This document shows positions 28,559-38,546 of a stretch of DNA of 64,000 bases, in pieces. The notes under the pieces are model-generated. The model was not told the DNA's origin. It was given only the letters and a program-made list of their open reading frames with translations, and made no database searches. The stretch lies in assembly GCF_013215705.1 (NCBI RefSeq), contig NZ_JABSQR010000017.1:50689-114688 (forward strand). The letters are read 5' to 3'. The position numbers and the translations under genes were made by a program. This stretch comes from Moritella sp. (lineage in GTDB: Bacteria; Pseudomonadota; Gammaproteobacteria; Enterobacterales; Moritellaceae). How positions within the stretch are numbered: the first letter of the stretch is position 1; the number at the start of each line of letters is the position of its first letter.

Positions 28559-29530
28559 TTAATTGCTGCGGTTAGCTGCAATATAAGCCAGTGAAATAAG
28601 CGCTTGTTTATATTCTGACTCAGGTAGTACCGCAATTGCTTTAACGGCTAACTCGGCTTCTTGCTGGGCTTTATCAAAACAATAGTTCAGTGACCCGTTA
28701 CGTTCAAGAATTGCCAAGATCGCCTCAAGATTATCCATGCCATTCATTTTCTCGATAGCTTCACGCACCATTAATGCTTCTTGTTCGGTGCCATGAACCA
28801 TTGCATGAATTAACGGTAGTGTTGGTTTTCCTTCGGCAAGGTCATCGCCAACGTTTTTACCCATTTCTTGGGCGTCAGAAGTATAGTCCATTACATCATC
28901 AATAAGCTGGAACGCAGCGCCTAAATGTACACCGTAATCAATCATAGCTTGTTCAATATCAGCTGGTTGCTCAGAGATAACTGCAGCCAGTTGCGTTGCC
29001 GCTTCAAATAGCTTGGCTGTCTTGTAATAGATAACATCCATATAACGCTTTTCGTCAGTGTCGGCATCATTACAGTTCATTAACTGTAATACTTCACCTT
29101 CAGCAATCACATTGGTTGCATCAGATAAAATATCGATAATTTTACTGTTATTCAGTTTTGCCATCATTTGGAAAGAACGTGAATAAAGGAAGTCACCCAC
29201 TAACACGCTTGCCGCATTGCCGAATGCCGCATTCGCAGTTTTGCGACCACGGCGCATGTCAGACTCATCAACCACATCATCATGTAATAAGGTTGAAGTA
29301 TGAATAAATTCGATAATAGCAGCTACATCTACGTGTTGTTGGCCTTGGTAACCCAGTGCGCGTGCACTTAACGTTGCTATTAGTGGACGAATGCGTTTAC
29401 CGCCACCATTTACAATGTAATAACCCACTTGATTAACGAGGGCAACATCGGATTGCAGTCGAGCTAAAATGAGTTCATTGACAGCGTCCATATCTTGTTT
29501 CGATAACGCTTGAATGGCTTTAATGTCCAT
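28559..29530 (-). CDS. ispB: octaprenyl diphosphate synthase
   Basis: The 323-residue trans-polyprenyl synthase extends farnesyl diphosphate with isopentenyl diphosphate to make the quinone side chain. The first Asp-rich motif is LLHDDVVDESDMRRG (about residues 81-95) and the second is QLIDDVMDY (about 208-216); both bind magnesium-diphosphate. GGGKRIRP (about 43-50) holds the IPP site. It is divergent from rplU-rpmA-obgE, the conserved gammaproteobacterial arrangement. Confidence 0.97.
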   Translation of the reverse strand: MDIKAIQALSKQDMDAVNELILARLQSDVALVNQVGYYIVNGGGKRIRPLIATLSARALGYQGQQHVDVAAIIEFIHTSTLLHDDVVDESDMRRGRKTANAAFGNAASVLVGDFLYSRSFQMMAKLNNSKIIDILSDATNVIAEGEVLQLMNCNDADTDEKRYMDVIYYKTAKLFEAATQLAAVISEQPADIEQAMIDYGVHLGAAFQLIDDVMDYTSDAQEMGKNVGDDLAEGKPTLPLIHAMVHGTEQEALMVREAIEKMNGMDNLEAILAILERNGSLNYCFDKAQQEAELAVKAIAVLPESEYKQALISLAYIAANRSN

Positions 29531-29759
29531 GTGTATAAGTTCCGTGCTACTTTTATAGTTGTATGACGATTTTTTAAGACTATTATTGAAGAATGTTTAT
29601 AGCTACATTCATCGCAAGCCCTATCTTGGTCGTAGGTGATAAGATAAAATCCCTGTCAAATTTATGTCGTAATTGTACACTAAATTGCAATTGCAGAAAG
29701 GATTAAGCGGTCGCGATTTACTACTTTCCTGCTTATTTATATTTATTTTAAAAATGAGC

Positions 29760-29788
29760 TTGCCTAACCGGGGAGTTTTGAGTAGAAT
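29760..29788 (+). promoter_or_regulatory. sigma70 promoter of rplU-rpmA
   Basis: TTGCCT (29760-29765) and TAGAAT (29783-29788) are separated by exactly 17 bp, 75 bp before rplU. The leader contains a short hairpin around GTGTC/GACAC. Confidence 0.7.
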
Positions 29789-29862
29789 TCGCGCCATTGT
29801 TATAAATTATCATGACGTGTCGCTACCTAAGGTATGCTGGACACGGATCGGAGTCAGAAAAC

Positions 29863-30171
29863 ATGTATGCTGTTTTCCTAAGCGGTGGCAAACAACACCG
29901 CGTTGCTGAAGGTCAAACTCTTCGTCTAGAACTTCTAGACGTTGAAGCTGGTTCAAGCATCGAATTTAACGAAGTATTAATGGTTGCAAACGGCGAGAAT
30001 ATCGAAGTTGGCGCACCTTACCTTGAAGGTAAGAAAATCACTGCTGAAGTGGTATCTCATGGACGTGCGGACAAGGTTAAAATCCTTAAGTTCCGTCGTC
30101 GTAAGCACTCTCGTAAACAGATGGGTCACCGTCAATGGTTTACAGAAGTTAAGATTACTAAAATCGCTTAA
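29863..30171 (+). CDS. rplU: 50S ribosomal protein L21
   Basis: The 102-residue L21 binds 23S rRNA. The N-terminus [14 protein letters not shown] and the C-terminal [16 protein letters not shown] are diagnostic. I start at the ATG at 29863 (GGAG upstream) because an upstream ATG at 29812 would add 17 foreign residues. rpmA follows after 16 bp. Confidence 0.99.
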   Translation: MYAVFLSGGKQHRVAEGQTLRLELLDVEAGSSIEFNEVLMVANGENIEVGAPYLEGKKITAEVVSHGRADKVKILKFRRRKHSRKQMGHRQWFTEVKITKIA

Positions 30172-30187
30172 TTAGGAGTTCTAAAAG

Positions 30188-30445
30188 ATGGCACATAAGA
30201 AAGCTGGTGGTAGTACCAACAACGGTCGTGATTCAGAAAGTAAACGCTTAGGCGTTAAACGCTTTGGTGGCGAATCTGTTCTTGCGGGTAACATTCTAGT
30301 TCGTCAACGTGGTACTAAATTCCACGCTGGTACAAACGTAGGTTGTGGTCGTGACCACACTCTATTCGCTAAAGCTAGCGGTAAAGTGCAGTTCGAAATT
30401 AAAGGACCACAAAACCGTAAGTTCATTAGCATTGTAGCTGAATAA
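30188..30445 (+). CDS. rpmA: 50S ribosomal protein L27
   Basis: The 85-residue L27 reaches into the peptidyl transferase centre. [16 protein letters not shown] is the standard unprocessed N-terminus and [16 protein letters not shown] the core. An AGGAG site lies before the ATG, and a terminator follows 24 bp after the stop, separating it from obgE. Confidence 0.99.
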   Translation: MAHKKAGGSTNNGRDSESKRLGVKRFGGESVLAGNILVRQRGTKFHAGTNVGCGRDHTLFAKASGKVQFEIKGPQNRKFISIVAE

Positions 30446-30469
30446 TTTCAGTACAAACTAAGAATTTTA

Positions 30470-30497
30470 AAACCCCGCCTATATGGCGGGGTTTTTT
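30470..30497 (+). terminator. terminator of rplU-rpmA
   Basis: A GC-rich stem (AAAACCCCGCC/GGCGGGGTTTT) is followed by a T-run. Confidence 0.92.
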
Positions 30498-30612
30498 TAT
30501 TGCTAAAATTAATATGAGCAATAAAAAACTAAAATAGTAAACATTGAGAGAGAATATTGACCCATACTTGCTGGTTAAGCTTGGTTAGTCATGATACTCC
30601 ATAATAAGTTGA

Positions 30613-31893
<1,281 letters not shown>

Positions 31894-31920
31894 GCGTCTA
31901 CTTTATATATGTTTATAGTG

Positions 31921-31950
31921 AAAATACCAGCCTCGTGCTGGTATTTTTTT
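31921..31950 (+). terminator. terminator of obgE
   Basis: An AAAATACCAGC/GCTGGTATTTT stem with a CTCGT loop ends in a T-run. Confidence 0.92.
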
Positions 31951-32297
31951 AATTAAAACTATACTTTTAGGCATTTGATTTGTAATTCTTACTGAAATCA
32001 TAGTTTTATGTAATAAGGTATGCTTTTATGACAAAAAACTTCCATTCTAATATGAATTAGCAGATAATCCCGCCCGTTCACAAAGTGAATATAGCAGGTA
32101 ATAATTACCTATATTTTAAATCCGGTTATTTAATAATTGTCAGCTTAGAACTTTCCACTTTTCCGCTAAGCGACAGCCATTTATTAAACAGCCAGTCACC
32201 TTGGTTTGTATCTATCAGTTGCATTAAAGAGCAATAAGGTCAGACAGCCACTGTCATACAGTGAGTAAGGTGAACAAAACCAAAAGTGAGTACCTTA
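31951..32297 (+). other. leader region of the NCS2 permease gene
   Basis: This gap of about 350 bp has no gene. It contains a perfect 15-bp palindrome AGGTAATAATTACCT (32096-32110), a candidate operator, and small hairpins such as CACTGT/ACAGTG nearer the gene. I looked for a purine riboswitch core and did not see one. Confidence 0.45.
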
Positions 32298-33647
32298 ATG
32301 AATTCCGCGAGTCAGTCTACCCCGGCAGCAACAAACACCTCTGCTTTTGCAACTTTGATGGAAAAGTTGTTCAAGCTAAAAGCACATAACACCACGATTA
32401 AAACAGAAGTAATGGCAGGTTTAACGACTTTCGTTACCATGGCTTATATCCTATTTGTTAACCCTGATATCATGTCTATTGCAGGCATGGACTACCAAGC
32501 GGTATTCGTTGCAACAGCATTAAGTGCCGCAATTGGCTGTATCTTCATGGGTCTTTATGCGAACTGGCCTGTGGGTCTAGCGCCAGGCATGGGGCTTAAC
32601 GCCTTCTTTACCTTTGCTGTCGTAAAGGGCATGGACTATACGTGGGAAGTTGCATTAGGTGCGGTATTCATTTCAAGCATTGTATTTGTATTGATGAGTG
32701 TGACGAGACTACGTAGCTGGATCATCGATAGCATTCCAAGTAGCTTACGTTATGCAATGACTGCGGGTGTTGGTCTGTTCTTAGGTATCATTGGTTTAAA
32801 AGCTGCTGGTATTATCACTGCAAGCCCTGCAACACTCGTGACACTGGGTGACTTTAATGATCCGAAAGTGATCTTAGGCGCCGTCAGTTTCCTTATTATT
32901 GCTATCTTAGCCACACGTAAAGTATTCGGTGCCGTATTAATTGGTATTATTACGGTTACTGTGATGGGTGGGGTTCTGGGATTAGTCTCCTTACCTGACC
33001 AGCTTGTATCACTACCAACCGGTTTATCAAAAACATTCATGAAAATGGATGTCATGGGTGCGTTAGACGTATCGATGGTAAGTGTTATTCTCGCCTTCCT
33101 ATTTGTGAACATGTTTGATACTGCCGGCACTATGATTGGGGTGGCCGAAAAATCAAATATGTATAACGAAGATGGAAAAATTGAAAATTTAAACAAAGCC
33201 TTAGCCGCTGACAGTGTGGCAAGTGTGGTTGGTGCGGTAATTGGTTGTCCACCGGTAACAACGTATATTGAAAGTAATGCCGGTATTGCCGAAGGTGGCC
33301 GTACTGGTTTAACTGCGGTTGTTGTTGGTCTGTTATTCTTAGCATCGATGTTCTTTGCGCCGATTGCCCAGATTGTACCTAGTTATGCGACTGCGGGTGC
33401 GTTGATCTACGTTGCTTTCTTAATGGTTGGCAGTTTACATAAAGTTAACTGGGATGAATTCACCGATTATGTACCAGCGGCAATCACTGCAATCATGATG
33501 CCGTTAACGTATTCAATCGCTGACGGTATTATCTTAGGCTTCTTATCATTCACTATCATTAAGCATGGTACAGGTCGTTCTGCCGATGTGTCTTTAGGTA
33601 TGAATGTATTGGCGGTGGTATTCATTGCGAAACTCGCGTTTATCTAA
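32298..33647 (+). CDS. NCS2 family purine (hypoxanthine/guanine/adenine) permease
   Basis: The inner-membrane transporter of about 449 residues belongs to the AzgA/GhxP branch of NCS2. The landmarks are TTFVTMAYILFVNP (after the first helix), ANWPVGLAPGMGLNAFFTF, the FVNMFDTAGTMIGVAEKS loop (split for length: FVNMFDTAGTM), and TTYIESNAGIAEGGRTG. This branch carries purine bases by proton symport; which base cannot be told from sequence. The start is ATG at 32298 or an in-frame GTG at 32286; neither has a strong ribosome binding site. Purine synthesis genes (purA, purD, purH) lie elsewhere in the window. Confidence 0.9.
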   Translation: MNSASQSTPAATNTSAFATLMEKLFKLKAHNTTIKTEVMAGLTTFVTMAYILFVNPDIMSIAGMDYQAVFVATALSAAIGCIFMGLYANWPVGLAPGMGLNAFFTFAVVKGMDYTWEVALGAVFISSIVFVLMSVTRLRSWIIDSIPSSLRYAMTAGVGLFLGIIGLKAAGIITASPATLVTLGDFNDPKVILGAVSFLIIAILATRKVFGAVLIGIITVTVMGGVLGLVSLPDQLVSLPTGLSKTFMKMDVMGALDVSMVSVILAFLFVNMFDTAGTMIGVAEKSNMYNEDGKIENLNKALAADSVASVVGAVIGCPPVTTYIESNAGIAEGGRTGLTAVVVGLLFLASMFFAPIAQIVPSYATAGALIYVAFLMVGSLHKVNWDEFTDYVPAAITAIMMPLTYSIADGIILGFLSFTIIKHGTGRSADVSLGMNVLAVVFIAKLAFI

Positions 33648-33696
33648 TGCGTTAGATAGCCAACATTGACGGTACCTGTGTGCCGCTAATGGGATA

Positions 33697-33750
33697 AAAA
33701 AGTGCCAGCTGAGTATGCGCGATGCGTGTATATTAGGCTGGCATTTTTGA
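33697..33750 (+). terminator. terminator of the NCS2 permease gene
   Basis: The arms AAAAAGTGCCAGC and GCTGGCATTTTT enclose a 27-nt loop and end in T-rich sequence. Confidence 0.7.
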
Positions 33751-33831
33751 TCTGCAAACCCGGTAGGTGTTGCCCCTATGACCTTAAGTGTTACACTTTC
33801 CTTTCATCCATTTTTATCTTAGCGGGGCAGA

Positions 33832-34179
33832 ATGCCAAAATTAGAATCTCAATGTTGCCCAGAACCACAATGTAGTGCTGAATTACCTGCATTAGATGAT
33901 CAGCATATTGCTACTCTTGCGCATCTTTTTCATTTGTTAGGCGATGAAGGCCGTATCCGCTTAGTGCTGGCCTGTATGGCTGGACCTGTTCCTGTCTCTG
34001 AGTTATCAGCGGTTACTGGTATGTCACAATCACTGACCAGCCATCATTTACGTCATTTACGTGAAGCGCGTATTTTACGTTCTGAACGTCAAGGTAAACA
34101 AATCCTCTATCGACTGGATGATCACCATATTCGTCATGTGGTGCATGATCTGGCTTGTCACGTGACCGAGCATGAATAA
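33832..34179 (+). CDS. ArsR/SmtB-family zinc-responsive repressor
   Basis: The 115-residue winged-helix repressor has its recognition helix around MSQSLTSHHLRHLREA. The C-terminal helix keeps the SmtB/CzrA alpha5 zinc site exactly: Asp-x-His, then His 11 residues on and Glu 3 further (within DDHHIRHVVHDLACHVTEHE, 20 residues). The N-terminus also has a Cys cluster (CCPEPQC) like the alpha3N site of CadC. It should release DNA on binding zinc or cadmium. zntA lies two genes downstream, so control of zinc export is likely. Confidence 0.88.
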   Translation: MPKLESQCCPEPQCSAELPALDDQHIATLAHLFHLLGDEGRIRLVLACMAGPVPVSELSAVTGMSQSLTSHHLRHLREARILRSERQGKQILYRLDDHHIRHVVHDLACHVTEHE

Positions 34180-34226
34180 TTTGTATTAAAGCTCCTAGCT
34201 TAAAGCGTTATTTTAACGAGAGTATC

Positions 34227-34853
34227 ATGCGCAATCTGTTTATTGAATTTTTAACCCAACTGGGCTGTGCCGATCGCGCCCATGATATCGATCATATTGA
34301 ACGGGTGGTTGCGACCGTGAGGCTATTGGGCGAGCGTGAAGGCGCAGAGTTGGCGATCTTAGAGCCAGCTGCTTGGTTGCATGATTGTGTTTCAGTTGCT
34401 AAAGATCACCCGCAGCGCCAGCAAGCCTCGTTGTTAGCTGCCGATCGCGCTGTGGCGTACTTACAAGAGATTAACTACCCTCAGCAATACCACAGGGCTA
34501 TTCATCATGCCATCGTCGCACATAGCTTTAGTGCTGATATTACGCCTGAAACGTTGGAGGCGAAAATATTACAAGATGCTGACCGTATGGATGCACTCGG
34601 TGCGATTGGTATCGCCCGTTGTATTTTAGTCGGGGGCAAGTTAAACCGTCAGTTGTATAGCAGTATTGATCCACTTTGTGCAGAACGCGAACCAGATGAT
34701 AATGTGTATACCTTAGATCATTTTTTTACCAAGCTATTAACGCTGGGTGATCGCATGCATACACCAGCGGCAAAGGCGGAAGCACAACGACGCAGTGTGT
34801 ATATGCGTGACTTCTTAGTCCAACTGCAGTCGGAATTGTTATCGTCGAATTAA
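34227..34853 (+). CDS. HD-domain metal-dependent phosphohydrolase (YedJ-like)
   Basis: The 208-residue HD-superfamily protein has the full metal set: His in AHDIDHIERV (about residues 18-27), His-Asp in WLHDCV (about 51-56), His in HHAIVAHSF (about 87-95) and Asp in LQDADRMDALG (about 110-120). YedJ-like proteins are phosphohydrolases of unproven substrate. It lies 47 bp after the zinc repressor and ends in a terminator, so it may share that transcript. No direct link to metal handling is visible. Confidence 0.85.
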   Translation: MRNLFIEFLTQLGCADRAHDIDHIERVVATVRLLGEREGAELAILEPAAWLHDCVSVAKDHPQRQQASLLAADRAVAYLQEINYPQQYHRAIHHAIVAHSFSADITPETLEAKILQDADRMDALGAIGIARCILVGGKLNRQLYSSIDPLCAEREPDDNVYTLDHFFTKLLTLGDRMHTPAAKAEAQRRSVYMRDFLVQLQSELLSSN

Positions 34854-34886
34854 GCCGATAGACTCAAAAATAGTGATGACCAAAAC

Positions 34887-34918
34887 GAAAAGCGAGCATT
34901 TGTGTTCGCTTTTTTTTG
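34887..34918 (+). terminator. terminator after the HD-domain gene
   Basis: AAAGCGA/TCGCTTT is followed by a long T-run; it separates the repressor-HD unit from zntA. Confidence 0.8.
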
Positions 34919-34941
34919 TTATTACACTTGAATGAAAGTTA

Positions 34942-34961
34942 ATATGAATATATATTAATAT
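34942..34961 (+). promoter_or_regulatory. candidate ArsR/SmtB-type operator upstream of zntA
   Basis: ATATGAATATATATTAATAT is an imperfect 20-bp palindrome, 73 bp before zntA. It resembles the AT-rich inverted repeats bound by SmtB-type repressors. The AT richness makes chance likely. Confidence 0.3.
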
Positions 34962-35034
34962 GTAAGTTAACTAGCTTGAACGCTTAACTGGTATTTATAT
35001 CAATAACACCAATTCTATTTACGAGGATAAACTT

Positions 35035-37377
35035 ATGTCATGTAACGGTAACGCTGCCACTGCCACTGCGACTGCAGCAAAAACAACATCAGGATGCTGT
35101 GCTAACGATCACAGCAAAACGCACGTACACGAACACCAGCACAGTGATGAACACCATTCAACATCTGCAAGCAGTAGCCGTGATTCTTGCTGCGCACACT
35201 CAGAATCAAATGACATTATTGCTGATGATGAGGAACCCGAGTCCCGTAGTTTAACTGCCCGTTTATCTTGGTTAGTGACTGGCATGGATTGTCCAAGTTG
35301 TGCCCGTAAAGTAGAAAAAGCCGTTCAAGCCTTACCCCAAGTTAAGCAATGCCGTGTTGCATTCGCGACTGAAAAATTACTTGTTGATATTGACCACGAC
35401 AATAGCAGTACTGCTGTTGATAGCATCAAAATGCAAGTCAATGACGCCGTCGTTAATGTCGGTTTCAAGTTACAACAAGTGGGTAAAAAGCCCACAAACA
35501 CTGACGATGACGCTTCATTAAAGCAAAACCTGCGCGAGCATTGGCATGCTATTACCTTAGTCAGCGCGATTGTTATTGCCACTATTCTGACGCAATTTAA
35601 CGGCGATGCCAGTCAGTGGTTATTTACCTTTGCGAGTGTGTTTGGTGTTATTCCTGTTATTAACCGTTCGATTAAATTAGCCCGCTCGGGTACCCCATTT
35701 GCCATCGAAACATTGATGGCAGTGGCGACTGTCGGTGCCCTTATCTTAGGCGAAACCGCAGAATCTGCGATGGTATTAGTACTGTTCATGGTCGGTGAGA
35801 AACTGGAATCGTTTGCCGCAGGTAAAGCACGTAAAGGTGTTAAATCATTAATGTCGCTGGTGCCTGAAGAAGCCACAACAATTGTGGATGATAAGCGTAT
35901 CGTCGTCGCCGCAAGTGATTTACAACCAGGCGATATTATCGAAATTAAACCCGGTGATAGGCTACCTGCTGACGGCGCGTTATTAGCATCTGGTATTAGC
36001 TTTGACGAAAGTGCATTAACGGGGGAATCAGTCCCTGTTGAACACCAAGCTGACGATATTGTGATGGCTGGTAGTCTGGCGGTGAACCGTCTCGCGCAAT
36101 TACGTGTGGTATCAGAGTCGGGTAATAATGCGATTGATCGTATTTTACATCTTATTGAAGAAGCAGAAGAAAACAAAGCGCCAATCGAACGTTTCCTCGA
36201 TAGATTCAGTCGTTGGTATACACCGGCAATGATGTTTTTAGCGTTATTGGTCGTCGTCGTGCCACCCTTATTATTTGGTGGTGATTGGACGGAGTGGGTA
36301 TATAAAGGCTTAACATTGTTACTGATTGCGTGTCCTTGTGCCTTGGTGATCTCAACACCCGCAGCGGTAACATCGGCATTATCATCAGCCAGTAAACGTG
36401 GTGTATTAGTGAAAGGTGGCGCGGCGCTCGAGCAGATTGGTCGTATTCAACAAATCGCCTTTGATAAAACCGGTACCTTGACCCAAGGTGTACCAAAAGT
36501 AACAAGCGTGGTGAGCTTCATTGATGATGAAGCCAAAGTATTACAACTTGCGGCCAGTATTGAGCAAACCTCAAATCACCCATTAGCAACTGCGATCCTC
36601 GCCCATGCGGAGCTCAAATCAGTGGCTTTATTGGCGGTTAGCAATGACCAAACATTAGCAGGTTTAGGTGTGCAAGGTGAAGTACAGTTGGGTGGTTCGG
36701 CACAGTTAATTAAACTGCTTGCGCCACATCACATGACCGCGCAACTGGCTGAATTAGCGCATGTACGCACGGCTATCGAAGATCTTGAAAATGGGGGGAA
36801 TACGACCGTTGTAGTACTGCAAGGTGAGCACGTTATTGGTTTAGTCGCGCTGGCTGATAGTATTCGTGACGATGCCCGTCAAGCAGTGGAACAATTGCAA
36901 AAACTCGGTATTAATACGGTGATGCTAACCGGTGATAACCGCCGCACCGCGAAAGTGATTGCCGATTCGTTAGGCATGGAATTCCGCGCCGAACTATTGC
37001 CAGAAGACAAATCTCGCATTGTCGGGGAACTGAGCCAAGGTAAAGATACCGCGATGGTAGGGGATGGTATTAACGATGCACCAGCCATGAAAAGTGCCAA
37101 TTTAGGTATTGCGATGGGCGGTGGGACAGATGTCGCATTAGAAGCGGCCGATGTAGCTCTCATGCATAATCGGTTAATTGAATTACCACAAATGGTGGAA
37201 CTGGGTCAGGCGACCCTTACCAATATTAAACAAAATATTAGTTTAGCCGTTGGGCTTAAAGCGATATTCTTGGTGACAACCCTATTAGGGGTTACTGGAC
37301 TGTGGGTGGCTATCTTAGCGGATTCAGGTGCGACTGCATTGGTAACAGCAAATGCATTAAGACTATTACGTAAATAA
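35035..37377 (+). CDS. zntA: zinc/cadmium/lead-exporting P1B-type ATPase
   Basis: The 780-residue inner-membrane pump exports Zn, Cd or Pb with ATP. A His/Cys-rich N-terminus (residues 17-60) is followed by a heavy-metal-associated domain with MDCPSCARK (about 83-91). The P-type core has TGES, the membrane motif CPC (about residues 432-434), DKTGT with the phosphorylated Asp (about 477), HP (SNHPLA), and MVGDGINDAP. CPC with a downstream membrane Lys/Asp pair (GLKAIF, LADSG) marks the Zn/Cd/Pb subgroup. The zinc-sensing ArsR gene nearby supports the call. Confidence 0.95.
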   Translation: MSCNGNAATATATAAKTTSGCCANDHSKTHVHEHQHSDEHHSTSASSSRDSCCAHSESNDIIADDEEPESRSLTARLSWLVTGMDCPSCARKVEKAVQALPQVKQCRVAFATEKLLVDIDHDNSSTAVDSIKMQVNDAVVNVGFKLQQVGKKPTNTDDDASLKQNLREHWHAITLVSAIVIATILTQFNGDASQWLFTFASVFGVIPVINRSIKLARSGTPFAIETLMAVATVGALILGETAESAMVLVLFMVGEKLESFAAGKARKGVKSLMSLVPEEATTIVDDKRIVVAASDLQPGDIIEIKPGDRLPADGALLASGISFDESALTGESVPVEHQADDIVMAGSLAVNRLAQLRVVSESGNNAIDRILHLIEEAEENKAPIERFLDRFSRWYTPAMMFLALLVVVVPPLLFGGDWTEWVYKGLTLLLIACPCALVISTPAAVTSALSSASKRGVLVKGGAALEQIGRIQQIAFDKTGTLTQGVPKVTSVVSFIDDEAKVLQLAASIEQTSNHPLATAILAHAELKSVALLAVSNDQTLAGLGVQGEVQLGGSAQLIKLLAPHHMTAQLAELAHVRTAIEDLENGGNTTVVVLQGEHVIGLVALADSIRDDARQAVEQLQKLGINTVMLTGDNRRTAKVIADSLGMEFRAELLPEDKSRIVGELSQGKDTAMVGDGINDAPAMKSANLGIAMGGGTDVALEAADVALMHNRLIELPQMVELGQATLTNIKQNISLAVGLKAIFLVTTLLGVTGLWVAILADSGATALVTANALRLLRK

Positions 37378-37413
37378 CAGACAATGTAACGTTAAGCTGT
37401 TCTATACTCAATG

Positions 37414-37447
37414 AAGCTCATCAAATTTAATTTGCTGAGCTTTTTTT
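37414..37447 (+). terminator. terminator of zntA
   Basis: The hairpin AAGCTCA/TGAGCTT, extended by an AT-rich inner stem, runs into seven T. It overlaps the last bases of the convergent GGDEF gene. Confidence 0.85.
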
Positions 37448-38321
37448 ATTTGGTGTTGAATTTATTGTTATAAAGGTCTTCATCTGCGAGTTTAAACAAA
37501 CTTTCAATGGTTTCACCGGCACGCCAAGTTGCCGAGCCTATTGCCGACGTGATATTGAACTCACTAAGCAAAGCATCATTTTTAATTTCACTATCAATTC
37601 GCTCGATGACTAAGCGTGTTGACTGGACTGAGGCAGGTTGTAAGATGATCGCAAACTCATCACCACCCAACCGAAATGCCACATCACTATTACGAATACA
37701 TCGTTGTAATACGTGCGCATAATGTTTCAGGATCTTATCGCCAAAGGGATGACCATAAGTGTCATTTACCCGTTTGAAATCATTTAAGTCAGTCACTAAT
37801 AACGCCATGTTTGATTTATGACGTTGGCAAAGACTGTAAGAACGTTGAATGTTTTCATCAAAACTGGCGCGATTATCTAAACCGGTTAGATGATCTTTCA
37901 TGATCCGGACCTGCATTTCTTGCAACATCAAGGCATGCATCAGGTTGGTCTCTAATAGCTGATGTAGTTCTTTTAATATGCTCAGTTCACTAATCTTAAA
38001 TGGTTTTACTGAGCTATACCGCAAGGAGCCAAGGTCTTTACCTTCGACAGCCAAATGGTAATTTTGTTGAAACGTCGCAGAGCAGTCTGTTTTTAAATGG
38101 ATGTTGTTCATAGCATCTGTAAAGCTCAGCGCGGTAAAACGGACATGCTGTGCCGCTATAGCGGCAAAGTTATGTAACAAAGAATCGACATCTAAGCTGG
38201 TCTGTAACTTTTTTAAAGTAGCAATGGTTTGCGACGACGTCAATTTCTGCTGCCGTTTTGGCGCAGTAAACCCATAATATGTATGTGTTTTAGGGGTATT
38301 GATGATGCTTAAGTTATCCAT
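37446..38321 (-). CDS. diguanylate cyclase (GGDEF domain)
   Basis: The 291-residue protein has an N-terminal GAF-like region (about residues 25-130) and a C-terminal GGDEF domain (about 135-290). The active-site loop reads RLGGDEFAIIL, intact, and NDTYGHPFGD supplies the metal and GTP contacts, so it should make cyclic di-GMP. No membrane segment is seen. The usual inhibitory-site RxxD is not obvious upstream of GGDEF. I start at 38321 behind GAGGTAAAA rather than at an upstream ATG that adds 13 hydrophobic residues. Confidence 0.9.
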   Translation of the reverse strand: MDNLSIINTPKTHTYYGFTAPKRQQKLTSSQTIATLKKLQTSLDVDSLLHNFAAIAAQHVRFTALSFTDAMNNIHLKTDCSATFQQNYHLAVEGKDLGSLRYSSVKPFKISELSILKELHQLLETNLMHALMLQEMQVRIMKDHLTGLDNRASFDENIQRSYSLCQRHKSNMALLVTDLNDFKRVNDTYGHPFGDKILKHYAHVLQRCIRNSDVAFRLGGDEFAIILQPASVQSTRLVIERIDSEIKNDALLSEFNITSAIGSATWRAGETIESLFKLADEDLYNNKFNTK

Positions 38322-38546
38322 TTTTACCTCTGTCAAAAAAATTACAATAATTAGTATCACGATAAAATATGCATATTGCGTACCATTATTTAAAAAACCC
38401 TATAGTTAAATTAATGGTGATCTTTTTATTGATCCTTGCACTGACTTGTTAAATCGGGCGCTAGTACATATTCTTTAATGGCATTGTATTTATTATTGTT
38501 GGTTGCTTATCGATAACGTCTGCTTAACTGTTTCGGAGGTAATAAT

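Noticed and set aside
31951-32297. A purine riboswitch ahead of the NCS2 permease.
   Set aside because: None of the conserved purine-aptamer core is present in this leader.
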